A stretch of DNA of 64,000 nt. Origin: Sulfitobacter sp. OXR-159 (lineage in GTDB: Bacteria > Pseudomonadota > Alphaproteobacteria > Rhodobacterales > Rhodobacteraceae). The notes below the pieces were generated by a model. That model was not told the DNA's origin. It saw nothing but the letters and a program-made list of their open reading frames with translations, and did not search any database. Of this stretch, positions 18,652 to 28,545 are shown in pieces; positions within the stretch are counted from its first letter, which is position 1; each line of letters starts with the position of its first letter. The translations under genes and the position numbers were made by a program. The stretch is from NCBI RefSeq assembly GCF_034377145.1, contig NZ_CP139708.1, positions 62,001 through 126,000 of the forward strand, written 5' to 3'.

Positions 18652-21600
18652 GCGCCCCGCCCTCTGATGAAGGCGCCCCGCCGCCTGCCACCGCGTCGGG
18701 CACAGCGCTTTTCGTACGGCGGCCTATCCTCGCCTTTGTGCTGAACGCGCTGATCGTGCTGGCGGGGATTGCCGCGCTTTTTGGCGCCGAGGTGCGTGAG
18801 CTTCCCAATGTCGACCGGCCCGTCGTTACCGTCACCACGACATTCTCGGGCGCGTCCCCGGAATCCGTTGATCAGGAATTGACGGGGCGGATCGAAGGGG
18901 CGGTGGGCCGCGTCTCGGGTGTGCGGGCGATTTCTTCAAACTCTCGCTTTGGGCGCAGCCGGGTCACGCTTGAGTTCAACGACAGCACGGATATCGACGT
19001 GGCTGCGACCGATGTGCGCGACGCGGTGGCGCGGATCGTGAACCAACTGCCCGAGGGTTCCGAACAGCCGCAGATCGTTAAAGCCGACGCCAACGCCCAG
19101 CCGGTGATGCGTATCGCCGTGACCTCCATGGGCCGCTCGCCTCAAGAGTTGACCAAACTGGTGCAGGACCGCGTCGAAGACCGGCTGATCTCGGTCAACG
19201 GGGTGGCGGATTTGCAGGTCTATGGCGACCGCGAACCGTTTTTCCGCGTCGATATTGATCAGTTGGAACTGGCCAGCCGGGGCCTGACCTTGGGCGACAT
19301 CCAGCGCGCCTTGGCCGATGTCGCCTATGACACGCCTGCGGGTGATCTGGCCGGGGACCGGCAGTCGATCAACGTGCGCACCACCGCCAGTGTCGCGACC
19401 ACGCAGGCCTTTGAGGCGATGGAGATCAAAGAGAATGTCCGGCTCGGCGATGTGGCCACCGTGACGCTCGGCCCCGCCGATGGTGAGACGATCCTGCGGG
19501 CCAATGGGCAGTTGGGTCTGGGCATCGGCATCATCCGACAGGCGACCTCGAACACGCTTGAGATTTCGCGCGATGTGCGCGCCGTGGTGGCAGAGTTGAA
19601 CGAGACGTTGCCCCAAGACGTGCGGATTTTCGTGACCTCGGATGATGCGACCTTTATCTCTGGCTCGATCCGCGAGGTGCTGTCGACGCTGGCCTTTGCC
19701 GTGGGCATCGTGGTGGCGGTGATCTTTATCTTCCTGCGCGATTTCCGCGCCACGCTGATCCCGGCGCTGACCCTACCCGTGGCGCTGATCGGCACTTTGG
19801 CGGCGATCTATCTGGTCGGGTTTTCGATCAACATCCTGACCCTTTTGGCACTGGTTCTGGCCACTGGCATGGTCGTGGATGATGCGATTGTGGTGCTAGA
19901 GAACATCGTGCGCCAGCGCGCGGCGGGGATGGGGCCTCGGGCGGCGGCGGTGCTGGGCACTTCGCAGGTGTTCTTTGCCGTGGTCACCACCACGGCCACG
20001 CTGGCGGCGGTCTTTATCCCGCTGTCGTTCCTGCCCGGTCAGGCGGGCGGGCTGTTTCGGGAGTTTGGCTTTACCCTCGCCATCGCGGTGATGCTGTCCT
20101 CGGTGGTGGCGCTGAGCCTTTGTCCGGTGCTGGCCAGCCGTCTGCTGACCAAACCAGTGGCAGAAAACCCGCGCGGCCCTGTCGTGGCGCTTGGCAATGC
20201 GTTGTTTCGGCTCTACGCCGCGACCCTCAAAGGGGCGCTGGCGATGCCCTATGTCGTGGTGCTGATCGCGGCCTTTGTGGCGTTGACGGCAGTGCTGGTG
20301 GCGGGCGAAATTCGCCAAGAGTTGACCCCGCGCGAAGATCGCGCTGTGGCCTTGCTCAGTGTCTCGGCCCCGCAGGGCGTCTCGCTCGATTACACCCAAG
20401 CCAAGATGCGCGAGATCGAAGACTTGATCACCCCGCTGCAAGAGGCGGGAGAGGTGACGAACATCTTCTCCATCACCGGGTTTGGCGCGGATAATCGCGG
20501 GTTCATGGTCTTCACCCTTGCCGGATGGGAAGACCGCGCGCGCAGCCAAGATGAGATCGTGGGGCAGATCAACGGCAAGCTGCGCGGCATCGTCGGCGTG
20601 CGGGCTTTTGCGATCCAGCCCAACTCCCTCGGTATTCGCGGCGCGGGGCGGGGGCTGTCTTTCGCGATCACGGGCAACAATTATGAGCAACTGTCGCAGG
20701 TCGCGCAGGCCATGGTGGACCGGCTGAGCACGAACCCCGCGATGGGCCAAGTGCGGCTGGAATATGAGCGCACGCAGCCGCAGCTTTTCGTGCAGATCGA
20801 CCGGACGCTCGCGGCTGATTTGGGCGTCGACATCACCGGGCTGGGCCAAGCCTTGCAAGCCATGCTCGATGGGCGCGAGGTGGCATCGGTCTTTATCGAC
20901 GACACCAGCTACGGCGTGCAGATGTTGTCGACCTCGGACCCGGTGAACGACCCGCGCGACCTTGAGAACGTCTTTGTTCAGTCGGGCAACGGGCAGATGA
21001 TTTCGCTGGCAAGTTTTGTCACCCTCGAAGAACGTGCGGTCGCCCCTGAGCTGGACCGGGAGGGGCAGAACCGCTCGGTCGAGATCTCAGCCGGGCTGAC
21101 GCCGGGCCTGTCGCTGGGCGATGCACTGGCGCAGGTGCGGACGGTCGGCCAAGAGGTGCTGGACGACGAAAACCTGATCGTCCCCTTGGCCGAAGCCGCC
21201 GCATTGGATCAAACCAGTTCCGGGCTGTTCGTGACCTTCGGCTTTGCGATCCTTGTGGTTTTCCTTGTCCTCGCTGCGCAGTTCGAGAGTTTCGTCTCTG
21301 CCATCGTGGTGATGGCCACGGTGCCATTGGGCCTTGCCTGCGCGATTTTCGCGCTGCTGATGACGGGGCAAAGTCTGAACGTCTATAGCCAGATCGGGCT
21401 GGTCATGCTGATCGGGATCATGGCCAAAAACGGAATTTTGATCGTCGAATTTGCCAACCAGTTGCGCGATAAGGGGGCGGATATTCACGATGCGATCTTC
21501 GGGGCCTCTACCATCCGTCTGCGCCCGGTGATGATGACGATGACCTCGACCGTGCTGGGGGGCGTGCCGCTGATCCTGTCCTCGGGCGCGGGGGCCGAGG

Positions 21601-21767
21601 CGCGCGAGGCGCTCGGCTGGGTGATTGTCGGCGGCTTGGGCATGGCCACGCTTTCGACGCTCTATCTTACGCCCGTCGCCTATTTCTTGCTGGCACGTTT
21701 CACCACGCCCAAAGCCGCCGAAGAAGCCCGCCTTCAGGCCGAATTGTCAGAGGCGCAATTGGTCTGA
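18648..21767 (+). CDS. RND-type multidrug efflux pump (HAE1 family)
   Basis: A 1039-residue inner-membrane proton-driven exporter. TM1 is followed by the large periplasmic loop containing VTVTTTFSGASPESVDQE, TM2-6 carries the proton-relay region ATGMVVDDAIVVLENI (Asp-Asp pair in TM4), the second periplasmic loop follows from about 560, and the last TM block has GLVMLIGIMAKNGILIVEFAN. Length and layout match AcrB/MexB-class pumps. It is translationally coupled to the adaptor and must use a TolC-like channel encoded elsewhere. Substrate not deducible. Confidence 0.95.
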   Translation: MSAPPSDEGAPPPATASGTALFVRRPILAFVLNALIVLAGIAALFGAEVRELPNVDRPVVTVTTTFSGASPESVDQELTGRIEGAVGRVSGVRAISSNSRFGRSRVTLEFNDSTDIDVAATDVRDAVARIVNQLPEGSEQPQIVKADANAQPVMRIAVTSMGRSPQELTKLVQDRVEDRLISVNGVADLQVYGDREPFFRVDIDQLELASRGLTLGDIQRALADVAYDTPAGDLAGDRQSINVRTTASVATTQAFEAMEIKENVRLGDVATVTLGPADGETILRANGQLGLGIGIIRQATSNTLEISRDVRAVVAELNETLPQDVRIFVTSDDATFISGSIREVLSTLAFAVGIVVAVIFIFLRDFRATLIPALTLPVALIGTLAAIYLVGFSINILTLLALVLATGMVVDDAIVVLENIVRQRAAGMGPRAAAVLGTSQVFFAVVTTTATLAAVFIPLSFLPGQAGGLFREFGFTLAIAVMLSSVVALSLCPVLASRLLTKPVAENPRGPVVALGNALFRLYAATLKGALAMPYVVVLIAAFVALTAVLVAGEIRQELTPREDRAVALLSVSAPQGVSLDYTQAKMREIEDLITPLQEAGEVTNIFSITGFGADNRGFMVFTLAGWEDRARSQDEIVGQINGKLRGIVGVRAFAIQPNSLGIRGAGRGLSFAITGNNYEQLSQVAQAMVDRLSTNPAMGQVRLEYERTQPQLFVQIDRTLAADLGVDITGLGQALQAMLDGREVASVFIDDTSYGVQMLSTSDPVNDPRDLENVFVQSGNGQMISLASFVTLEERAVAPELDREGQNRSVEISAGLTPGLSLGDALAQVRTVGQEVLDDENLIVPLAEAAALDQTSSGLFVTFGFAILVVFLVLAAQFESFVSAIVVMATVPLGLACAIFALLMTGQSLNVYSQIGLVMLIGIMAKNGILIVEFANQLRDKGADIHDAIFGASTIRLRPVMMTMTSTVLGGVPLILSSGAGAEAREALGWVIVGGLGMATLSTLYLTPVAYFLLARFTTPKAAEEARLQAELSEAQLV

Positions 21768-21859
21768 GCGGCCGTTGCCGCCGATATTTCTGCGCCCATG
21801 CAACTTCCGACCGCACTGGGCGTTTAGCCATGTAGGATCGAACCGAAAGGGACAGACAC

Positions 21860-23425
21860 GTGCGTGGCGATTTGGATTTAGCGAAGGCGGACCAGCAGCA
21901 TCCGACTGACGCGGCAACGCGCCAGAGCCTGTTTACCGATAAGTCCACATGGCGCGTCGCGCGGGCCGAGCGATTTGGCCTTGTGGTCGATGCGGCGGAT
22001 TACTTCCGTGTCTTGCGCAAGATCTTTCTCGGGGCGCGGCAGCAGTTGATGCTGATCGGTTGGGATTTCGACTTTGAACTTGAGATGCTGCCGGGCGAAA
22101 GCGATGAGGACGGCAATGCGCCGGATGGCTATCCCAATCAACTCGGCGCCTTCGTAGAGGCGGTGGTCGAGCGGACGCCGGAGTTGCATGTCTACCTGCT
22201 GAAATGGAACGGGGCCGTGCTGGCCGCGCCGGGGCGGCTGGTTCCTTCGCTGGCGCTGAGCTTGTTTGGCGGTGACCGGATCCATTTCGCTTTGGACGGG
22301 CATCACCCCTTTGGCGCCTGCCACCACCAGAAGATCGTCGTGGCCGATGACGCCTTGGCCTTTTGCGGCGGCATCGACGCGACCGAAGACCGTTGGGACA
22401 CGCCCGATCACCTGCCGCATGATCCGCGCCGGGTGCGCAAAGATGGCTCTCCCTCCGACCCATGGCACGATGCCACCTCGGCGATGTCCGGCCCTGCCGC
22501 TGCGGCCTTGGGCGAACTGTCGCGCCGGCGTTGGTTGCGGGCCACGGAGGATGAGATCGCGCAGCCCAAGGGCGCGCCGAAGTTTGAATGGCCCAACGAC
22601 CTGCCGGTGGATGCCGAAGACATTGATGTGGGGATCGCCCGGACCGAGCCGCCTTTCGACGAAGAGCCGCTGATCAATGAGATCGAACACCTCTACCTCA
22701 CCGGGATCAGATCGGCCCGCGACTATATCTATATTGAATCGCAGTACCTCGCTGCAGACTCGGTCTGTGATGCGCTCAAAGCGCGTTTGGCCGAAGAGGG
22801 CGGGCCCGAGATCGTTATCATCAACCCGCGCGATGCGGAATCGCAGCTGGAAGATGACGCCATGCATGTCCTGCGTGAACGGCTGGTCGAAGACTTAAAG
22901 CGGGCGGATCACCAAAACCGCTTCCGCATCTACTTCCCCGTCACCGACGAGGGAGAGCCGATCTATGTGCATGCGAAGATCATGATCATCGACGACCATC
23001 TGCTGCGTCTCGGCTCCAGCAACCTCAACAACCGCTCCATGGGGTTTGACACCGAATGCGACGTGGCGATCGAGCGCCCCGCGCAGGTAATCGAAGGGTT
23101 CAGGACCCGCCTCATCGCCGAGCACTTGGGCCTGCCGCCCGCCCGTGTGGCCGAGGTGATGGCCGAAAAGGGGTCGATAATCGGGGCGATTGAAACCCTG
23201 AACCGCAAGAAAGGTCGCGGCCTGCGTGCCGTGTTCCGGGGCAGCGAAACGGTTGTCGGCGGCTTTCTGGCAAACACCCGGCTGCTTGACCCGCGCTATC
23301 ATCCCGGAGAGGGCACCACGACCGGGCGCGGCATTCGCCCGCGTCACATGGCGTTGATCGCGGGGGGGCTGGGCCTTGCATGGCTGGCATGGCGCAAATG
23401 GGGCCGCCGCGATCCCGAGGTCTAA
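21860..23425 (+). CDS. Phospholipase D-like protein with two HKD motifs and a C-terminal membrane helix
   Basis: A 521-residue phospholipase D superfamily protein. The first catalytic HxK(x)4D motif is HQKIVVAD (His156, Lys158, Asp163) and the second is HAKIMIID near 374-381, followed by GSSNLNNRS. It is longer than cardiolipin synthases in the catalytic part and lacks their N-terminal helices. A hydrophobic segment (MALIAGGLGLAWLAW) followed by basic WRKWGRR near the end suggests a tail anchor. Start is GTG 21860 with GGGACAG upstream. Its stop overlaps that of convergent opgC by 4 bases. Hydrolysis or transphosphatidylation of phospholipid is expected; exact reaction unknown. Confidence 0.88.
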   Translation: MRGDLDLAKADQQHPTDAATRQSLFTDKSTWRVARAERFGLVVDAADYFRVLRKIFLGARQQLMLIGWDFDFELEMLPGESDEDGNAPDGYPNQLGAFVEAVVERTPELHVYLLKWNGAVLAAPGRLVPSLALSLFGGDRIHFALDGHHPFGACHHQKIVVADDALAFCGGIDATEDRWDTPDHLPHDPRRVRKDGSPSDPWHDATSAMSGPAAAALGELSRRRWLRATEDEIAQPKGAPKFEWPNDLPVDAEDIDVGIARTEPPFDEEPLINEIEHLYLTGIRSARDYIYIESQYLAADSVCDALKARLAEEGGPEIVIINPRDAESQLEDDAMHVLRERLVEDLKRADHQNRFRIYFPVTDEGEPIYVHAKIMIIDDHLLRLGSSNLNNRSMGFDTECDVAIERPAQVIEGFRTRLIAEHLGLPPARVAEVMAEKGSIIGAIETLNRKKGRGLRAVFRGSETVVGGFLANTRLLDPRYHPGEGTTTGRGIRPRHMALIAGGLGLAWLAWRKWGRRDPEV

Positions 23426-24684
23426 GGTCTGGGCTCAGCGGCAGGTGCCGCGAAACGCGCGTTATCTTGCACAGGGTTACGCTCTGCCGGTGCCGCTGGC
23501 GCGGTGAGCACGCGCCGCGAGGTCTCAGCAGTCCAAGCGATCCCATAGAGGGCCGCCGTTCCCACCGCAGGCAGCACCCATGGCATCCAAGCTGCCTCGG
23601 GCCGTGCCATCATCACCGCCTGACAGACCAGTGCGAGCACCGTGCCGCTGGCAAAGATCAACAGCCCATGCCGACCAATCAGCCGGAAGGGGCTCGCCAT
23701 CTGATGTCCAGAGAGGCGGGTCACGCTTGGCAATTGCGACAGAAAATATCCCAAAGCCAGAATATGGATAAACCGCGGGGCGGAGAGATAGGTCTTGTCA
23801 TGCGAGGTGATGTTGAAGGGCACCCCGGCTTCGCGCATGTGATGCATCTGTAGGTTCAGGAATTTGCCCAAGCCTGGCACATAGCGCCATGCCAGCACCC
23901 CAAGCAACACCGCGACGGACAGCCAAAACAGCGCTTTCGACGCGGGAAAGAACCGATAGCCCTGCCGTTGGCTGAGCCCAACCAGCAGGCCGCAGACAAA
24001 GATCGCCTGCCACGCAAAAGGGTTAAAGAACCAGCCGCCCGGATTGGGGTAGTTCGGCAGGTTCAGTCGGAAAACGCCGGTCAGCAGCCAAAGGGTCAGC
24101 GACAGCGCCAAAAGCAGCCGCGGCCAGCGCAGCCCCAGCATGATCGCCGCAGGGGCACAGACCAGCAGGACCGAATAGGCAGGCAGGATGTTCACATAGC
24201 CAAACTGATGCGTCAAAAGCGGTATCCCAATCACGGATTGGGTCGGGTTTTGAAAAACTTGCCGCATGTTGATCTTGGTCAGAAACTCGGCCTCTGTCGT
24301 GATCTGGAAAGCGGCGGCAAAGATGCCCAGAGCCACGGCCGAGAGCATGATCTGCACGAGATAGAGCGACCATGCCCGCTTCCACAGGGGGGCGACCGCG
24401 CGCCAGAGGCCATGCCGCAGGCGGTCTCTCTCAATGAACCGGGGCGTATAGGCCAATCCCGCCGCGATGCCCGACATCAAAAAGAACGCCTCTGCAGCGT
24501 CGGCAAAGCCTAGGTTGCGGATGGTCAGAGCTTCATAGGGGTTGCCGGGGACGTGGTTGATGAAAATCATCACCAACGCCAAACCGCGAAACACATCGAT
24601 GCGCGGGTCGCGGGCAGGTTTGGCCGTGGGGGCAGAGCCGAGCGATCTCGCCGCAGGCGACAGCCCGGTGCTAGGCTGGGGCAT
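23422..24684 (-). CDS. opgC: OpgC: membrane protein for succinyl substitution of osmoregulated periplasmic glucans
   Basis: A 420-residue polytopic protein with about ten membrane segments. The OpgC domain opens RDPRIDVFRGLALVMIFINHVPGN and continues with NLGFADAAEAFFLMSGIAAG. In Rhodobacter sphaeroides OpgC lies downstream of opgGIH and is needed for glucan succinylation; the same order is found here, and its start overlaps the opgH stop by 14 bases. It would move succinyl groups onto glucan exposed to the periplasm. Family call is firm and the gene order adds support. Confidence 0.9.
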   Translation of the reverse strand: MPQPSTGLSPAARSLGSAPTAKPARDPRIDVFRGLALVMIFINHVPGNPYEALTIRNLGFADAAEAFFLMSGIAAGLAYTPRFIERDRLRHGLWRAVAPLWKRAWSLYLVQIMLSAVALGIFAAAFQITTEAEFLTKINMRQVFQNPTQSVIGIPLLTHQFGYVNILPAYSVLLVCAPAAIMLGLRWPRLLLALSLTLWLLTGVFRLNLPNYPNPGGWFFNPFAWQAIFVCGLLVGLSQRQGYRFFPASKALFWLSVAVLLGVLAWRYVPGLGKFLNLQMHHMREAGVPFNITSHDKTYLSAPRFIHILALGYFLSQLPSVTRLSGHQMASPFRLIGRHGLLIFASGTVLALVCQAVMMARPEAAWMPWVLPAVGTAALYGIAWTAETSRRVLTAPAAPAERNPVQDNARFAAPAAEPRP

Positions 24685-26476
24685 GGGTCAGGTCCGCCGC
24701 TTTGGGTTTCGCCATCAGATGTTCGTCATTCCACGTCAGCCGCCAGACATCGCAGATACTGTCGTATTCCGCGACGACATCCAGCGGTGCCGCATCCTCT
24801 GGCACGGCAAAGAGCGTCCGAGGCAGGGGGCGGGAGGTCCATGCGATAAGCAGCGGGGCCAACAGCATCGGAACCGCCACGGGCAGCAGCCAGATCGTCA
24901 GGTCAGGCGCGACCCATTGCACCGCCGCGATGATCGCCGCGCCGATGAAAACGATCCACCGGCCCGCCGCCCAGCCATCCGCCAAGCTCAACCGGCCTTC
25001 GTTGCGTTGGTTGGCAGGCCAGCCCCCGTCTTGGCCCGAGAGCACCTGCAACACCGCGCGGCTGTGATAGAGCAGCATCAAGGGGGCCAAAAGCGTGGTC
25101 AGCACGATCTCGGTCAGAACCGAGAGCGACATGCGCAGGCTGTGGCCAAAGTCGCGTGCGCGTTTGGTCAGGGTCGCGTGCAGCAGGATCAGCAGCTTCG
25201 GCACCACCAGCAGACCCAAAACGCCCAAGGCCAGCAGCGTGATCTCGCGCGTGCTGGTGTCGGGGAAGACGGGGAAAAGCTGATAGGGGCCGGGGAAATA
25301 CTCAGGCGGCGGCGCGTAAAGCGTGCTGATGGCCGAGGTGATCAGAAACGCCGCCCAAAGAAGCGAGACGACATAGGCGGTGACGTTCTGCAAAAAGACA
25401 AACCGGCTCCAGCCCGTCAGCCCGGGGGCAAAGATCAGCCGCGCATGTTGCAGGTTGCCTTGGCACCAACGCCGCTCTCGCCGCGCAAAGGACAGGACAT
25501 TCTCAGGGCCTTCTTCGAAAGAGCCGCCCAAGGTTTCATCCACCTCGACCTTCCAACCGGCGCGAGCAAGCAACGCCGCCTCGACATAATCGTGGCTGAG
25601 GATATGCCCGCCCAAGGGCGGGGGGCCGGAAAGCTCGGGCAGCCCACAGCTTTCGGCGAAGGCGGGGACGCGAATGATTGCGTTATGGCCCCAGAACGGC
25701 CCCGTCGGGCCCTGCATACGGGCAAGGCCACGGGTGAAGATCGGGCCATGAAACCACGAAGCGAATTGCAGTGCCCGGCCAAAGAAAGACCGCGCGCCGA
25801 TGATCTTGGGCAGGGTCTGTAGCAGCCCCAGTTGCGGATCGGCTTGCATCCGCGCGATCATGGCGCGGATCGTCTCGCCCTCCATCAGACTGTCGGCGTC
25901 AAGGATCATCGCAAGGTCATAGGCCCCGCCGGAGCTGCGAATGAACTCTTCGATATTGCCCGCCTTGCGGCCCGCATTGTCGCGCCGTCTGCGGTAGAAA
26001 ATACGCCCTTGGCCATCTGTCTCGCGCAGCAATCGGGCAAAGGCGAATTGCTCTTTCCCGGCGAGTGCGTCATCGCGCGTGTCCGACAGAACGACGAAAT
26101 CCGCCATCACACCGGCCCGGGTGACAGAACGGTCAATGGCGGCAATGCGGGCAAAAGTGGTCAGCGGGTCTTCGTTGCAGATGGGTACCGCGATCACGGT
26201 GCGCGGCTGCGGCGCGTCCAGCGCGGGGCGGGGAGCCGTTGATCTGCCGCCGAAAAGCCCGATCAGCGCCAATGACGCCCCCCAAGCCAGCCAAGCCGTG
26301 GTCGCGAAAACGAGCAGGGCGCGGATGCCGTCCCACCCGCTGAACCCGTCGCGCGCCGCCGCCTCGGCCAAAAGCATTGACGCAAGGGCCGCACAGCCGA
26401 GAGACAAAAAGACGGCGACCGCCCGTGCAAAACGGGTCGCCCCGTCCGCCGCAAGCTGCCTTTGCTGAAGTGTCAT
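24671..26476 (-). CDS. opgH: OpgH: glucosyltransferase for the periplasmic glucan backbone
   Basis: A 601-residue inner-membrane processive beta-glucosyltransferase. Two N-terminal membrane segments are followed by the GT2 domain: AVPICNED at 96-103, SDTRDD at 131-136, DADS at 193-196 and RRERRWCQGN at 332-341, which is the product-binding RxxRW-type motif. Several further membrane segments form the translocation part up to about 560. E. coli OpgH is about 850 residues; this one lacks most of the long cytoplasmic N-terminal arm, and a small gene (opgI) directly upstream may supply part of it. It is five bases downstream of that gene. Confidence 0.93.
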   Translation of the reverse strand: MTLQQRQLAADGATRFARAVAVFLSLGCAALASMLLAEAAARDGFSGWDGIRALLVFATTAWLAWGASLALIGLFGGRSTAPRPALDAPQPRTVIAVPICNEDPLTTFARIAAIDRSVTRAGVMADFVVLSDTRDDALAGKEQFAFARLLRETDGQGRIFYRRRRDNAGRKAGNIEEFIRSSGGAYDLAMILDADSLMEGETIRAMIARMQADPQLGLLQTLPKIIGARSFFGRALQFASWFHGPIFTRGLARMQGPTGPFWGHNAIIRVPAFAESCGLPELSGPPPLGGHILSHDYVEAALLARAGWKVEVDETLGGSFEEGPENVLSFARRERRWCQGNLQHARLIFAPGLTGWSRFVFLQNVTAYVVSLLWAAFLITSAISTLYAPPPEYFPGPYQLFPVFPDTSTREITLLALGVLGLLVVPKLLILLHATLTKRARDFGHSLRMSLSVLTEIVLTTLLAPLMLLYHSRAVLQVLSGQDGGWPANQRNEGRLSLADGWAAGRWIVFIGAAIIAAVQWVAPDLTIWLLPVAVPMLLAPLLIAWTSRPLPRTLFAVPEDAAPLDVVAEYDSICDVWRLTWNDEHLMAKPKAADLTHAPA

Positions 26477-26481
26477 TGAAC

Positions 26482-26652
26482 CTAGGCCTTGCGCCGCAGC
26501 AGGAACGCCCGCGCGACATCGGCCAGCCCGGCCAGATGGCCGCGCCGTTCCAAAGTCTGCCGTGGCATGGCAAGGGGGGCAGCGGGTGGCTTCCAGGTCT
26601 CTGCCTCAACCGTCATTGCGGAGTAGGGGGTCGTCGCTTCTTGAAGGGTCAT
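26482..26652 (-). CDS. opgI: Small protein between opgG and opgH, candidate OpgI
   Basis: A 56-residue reading frame whose ATG at 26652 overlaps the opgG stop as ATGA and whose stop is 5 bases before opgH. The Rhodobacter sphaeroides operon is reported as opgG-opgI-opgH-opgC, with opgI required for backbone synthesis, and the position matches. The protein has no signal or membrane segment. Its middle, KPPAAPLAMPRQTLERRG, recalls the Pro-rich PPxxPLxMPxQxL segment near the N-terminus of long OpgH proteins (from memory, unaligned). It ends in a basic RRKA tail. Real gene status rests on the coupled position and this segment. Confidence 0.65.
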   Translation of the reverse strand: MTLQEATTPYSAMTVEAETWKPPAAPLAMPRQTLERRGHLAGLADVARAFLLRRKA

Positions 26653-28250
26653 GCGTTGATCCATTGGTACACCCATGTCTCTGTAAGATTGCGGTCATAT
26701 CCCGATAGAACTGCCTTGATCTCGACGATGGCGTCAGGCGCTGCACGTAGTTCCAGCACCAGCCGCCATTCGTCTCTGCCATCTACCCGGCTCAGGATCG
26801 CCTCGACGATTTCGCCGTTCTGCGCGCTGGCGATCGGCTGCAACTCTGCGTCGCTTGGCATATCGCTCAGTTGTCCGCCGGCGAAGTCGATGACGAATTT
26901 GCGGGTCTCGGTATCTGCCTCAACACCCGCAACCCCGCCGTGGCCCGAGCGCAGCCGCACCACGCGGCCAAGGGTCTGCGGGGTCGCGCCCGGTGGGTTC
27001 ATCCCCCAGTGCATGCGGTAATCATAGGCCAATTCATCCCCGGCCCGGGTTTCGCCCTCGGGAATCCAATAGGCGACGATGTTGTCATTGCCCTCCAGAT
27101 CGGAGGGGATTTCGACCAGTCGCACCGTGCCCTTGCCCCAGTCGCCCATGGGTTCGATCATCAGCGAGGGGCGCCGTTCGTAATGGGCCTGCGCATCGAG
27201 GTAATGCTCAAAGTCCCGGTTGCGCTGTGCCAGCCCGAAGGAGCGCGGGCTCTGCGCCCCGAAATAGGAACTCGCCAAACGCGGCGGATTGTTCAGCGGG
27301 CGGCAAAGGGTCGCATCCTTGCCCGCGTTCAGCACCAAGACTTCGCTGTCGTGAACCGAGGGACGGAAATCGTCAAAGCTGCCCTTGTCCGCGCCATTGT
27401 GCAGGAACATCGAAGTCAGCGGCGCGATGCCAAGTTGCTTGATGTCTTTGCGCAGGAACAGCCGCATGGTAACCTCGACGGTGGTGTCCTCGCCCGGTGT
27501 GATCACGAACCTATAGGCCCCGGTCACCGAGGGGCTGTCGAGTGCGGCATAGATCGTGGCGCTGCTATCGCTCGGTTCGGGGCGGCGCAGCCAGACCTCG
27601 CTGAAACGGGGGAACTCTTCGCCTTCGGGCAGGCCGGTATTGACGGCAAGGCCACGCGCGCTCAGTCCATAAAGCGTGTCTTTCCCCAGAGCGCGGAAAT
27701 AGCTCGCGCCTTGGAAGACGATCAATTCATCGAAAATATCGGCGCGGTTGAGCGGGGTGTGCAGACGGAAACCGGCAACGCCCGGCATCTCGGCATTGGG
27801 GGGGATCGACTTGGCAAGCGCCGCGTCGTCATACTCAAAATCCGCGGTGGTAAAGCTCATGGGCTCGACCGTCTCGCCCCGGACCTCGTTGATCTTCACC
27901 GCTTCTTTGAACAGCCAGCCGGGGTGGAAGGCGTGCAACCTAAAGGTAACGCCCTTTTCCTGCCAGCGCGCCTGTTCGGGTCGGAATCGAATCCGTTGGT
28001 AAGCGTCGTAATCAAGATCGGCGAGGAATCCTTTTACCGGCTTCGGAGCCGCATAGGACGACTGCGCCAAGTCCCGCATGTCATTGACCAGATTGTCGAA
28101 TGTGAAGGAGGCGGCAGGCACCTCTTGCGCGCGACCGCGCAGCGGCATCAGCGCGGCGGCAAAGGACGCGGCGGAGAGGGTCAGAAACTGACGCCGCTCT
28201 AATCCTTCGGTCCGCAATTTTTTCGATCGTGTAGTAGAAGAATTTGGCAA
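26649..28250 (-). CDS. opgG: OpgG: periplasmic glucan biosynthesis protein with Tat-type signal
   Basis: A 533-residue member of the OpgG/OpgD family, which shapes the beta-1,6 branched glucan in the periplasm. The N-terminus has a twin-arginine motif (ERRQFLTLS, Arg19-Arg20) followed by a hydrophobic stretch and cleavage near GRAQE, as in E. coli OpgD rather than Sec-exported OpgG. The mature protein starts ASFTFDNLVNDMRDLAQ and includes RGLAVNTGLPEGEEFPRF and the C-terminal DFAGGQL region. First gene of the opg operon; a 295-base gap lies upstream. Confidence 0.92.
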   Translation of the reverse strand: MPNSSTTRSKKLRTEGLERRQFLTLSAASFAAALMPLRGRAQEVPAASFTFDNLVNDMRDLAQSSYAAPKPVKGFLADLDYDAYQRIRFRPEQARWQEKGVTFRLHAFHPGWLFKEAVKINEVRGETVEPMSFTTADFEYDDAALAKSIPPNAEMPGVAGFRLHTPLNRADIFDELIVFQGASYFRALGKDTLYGLSARGLAVNTGLPEGEEFPRFSEVWLRRPEPSDSSATIYAALDSPSVTGAYRFVITPGEDTTVEVTMRLFLRKDIKQLGIAPLTSMFLHNGADKGSFDDFRPSVHDSEVLVLNAGKDATLCRPLNNPPRLASSYFGAQSPRSFGLAQRNRDFEHYLDAQAHYERRPSLMIEPMGDWGKGTVRLVEIPSDLEGNDNIVAYWIPEGETRAGDELAYDYRMHWGMNPPGATPQTLGRVVRLRSGHGGVAGVEADTETRKFVIDFAGGQLSDMPSDAELQPIASAQNGEIVEAILSRVDGRDEWRLVLELRAAPDAIVEIKAVLSGYDRNLTETWVYQWINA

Positions 28251-28545
28251 AACAATACCCCGAGAGACACGTTAAGAGTGTGCAATTTTTTCCCTATCTA
28301 ATCCTTTCGGCGGCGCTGGAAACTTGATTCAGTAACTTTCAGCGGAATGCTGCAGAGCAGCGCGGAAAATCGCCTATCCGGGCTTTCCTTGCCGGGGTCT
28401 GCACAAAATTTTGCCCAGATTACCGTAGCATCGCCGCTTTTTTGTGACATTTGATCGTGCGCAGCGGCGCGGTCGGATGAGGCTTTGGGGCATGCCACGG
28501 CTCTCAACGCTCCAACCTCAGGCGGGGCCGGAGCGCGGGAGGGGG
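28251..28545. other. Intergenic region upstream of opgG; no gene recognised
   Basis: This 295-base stretch must hold the opg operon promoter and the end of the upstream minus-strand dehydrogenase transcript's neighbour region. It is locally A+T-richer near 28280-28310. An 83-codon minus-strand open frame at 28298-28549 has no recognisable domain and runs into the next gene's stop, so it is not called. No clear operator or terminator was found. Confidence 0.4.
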
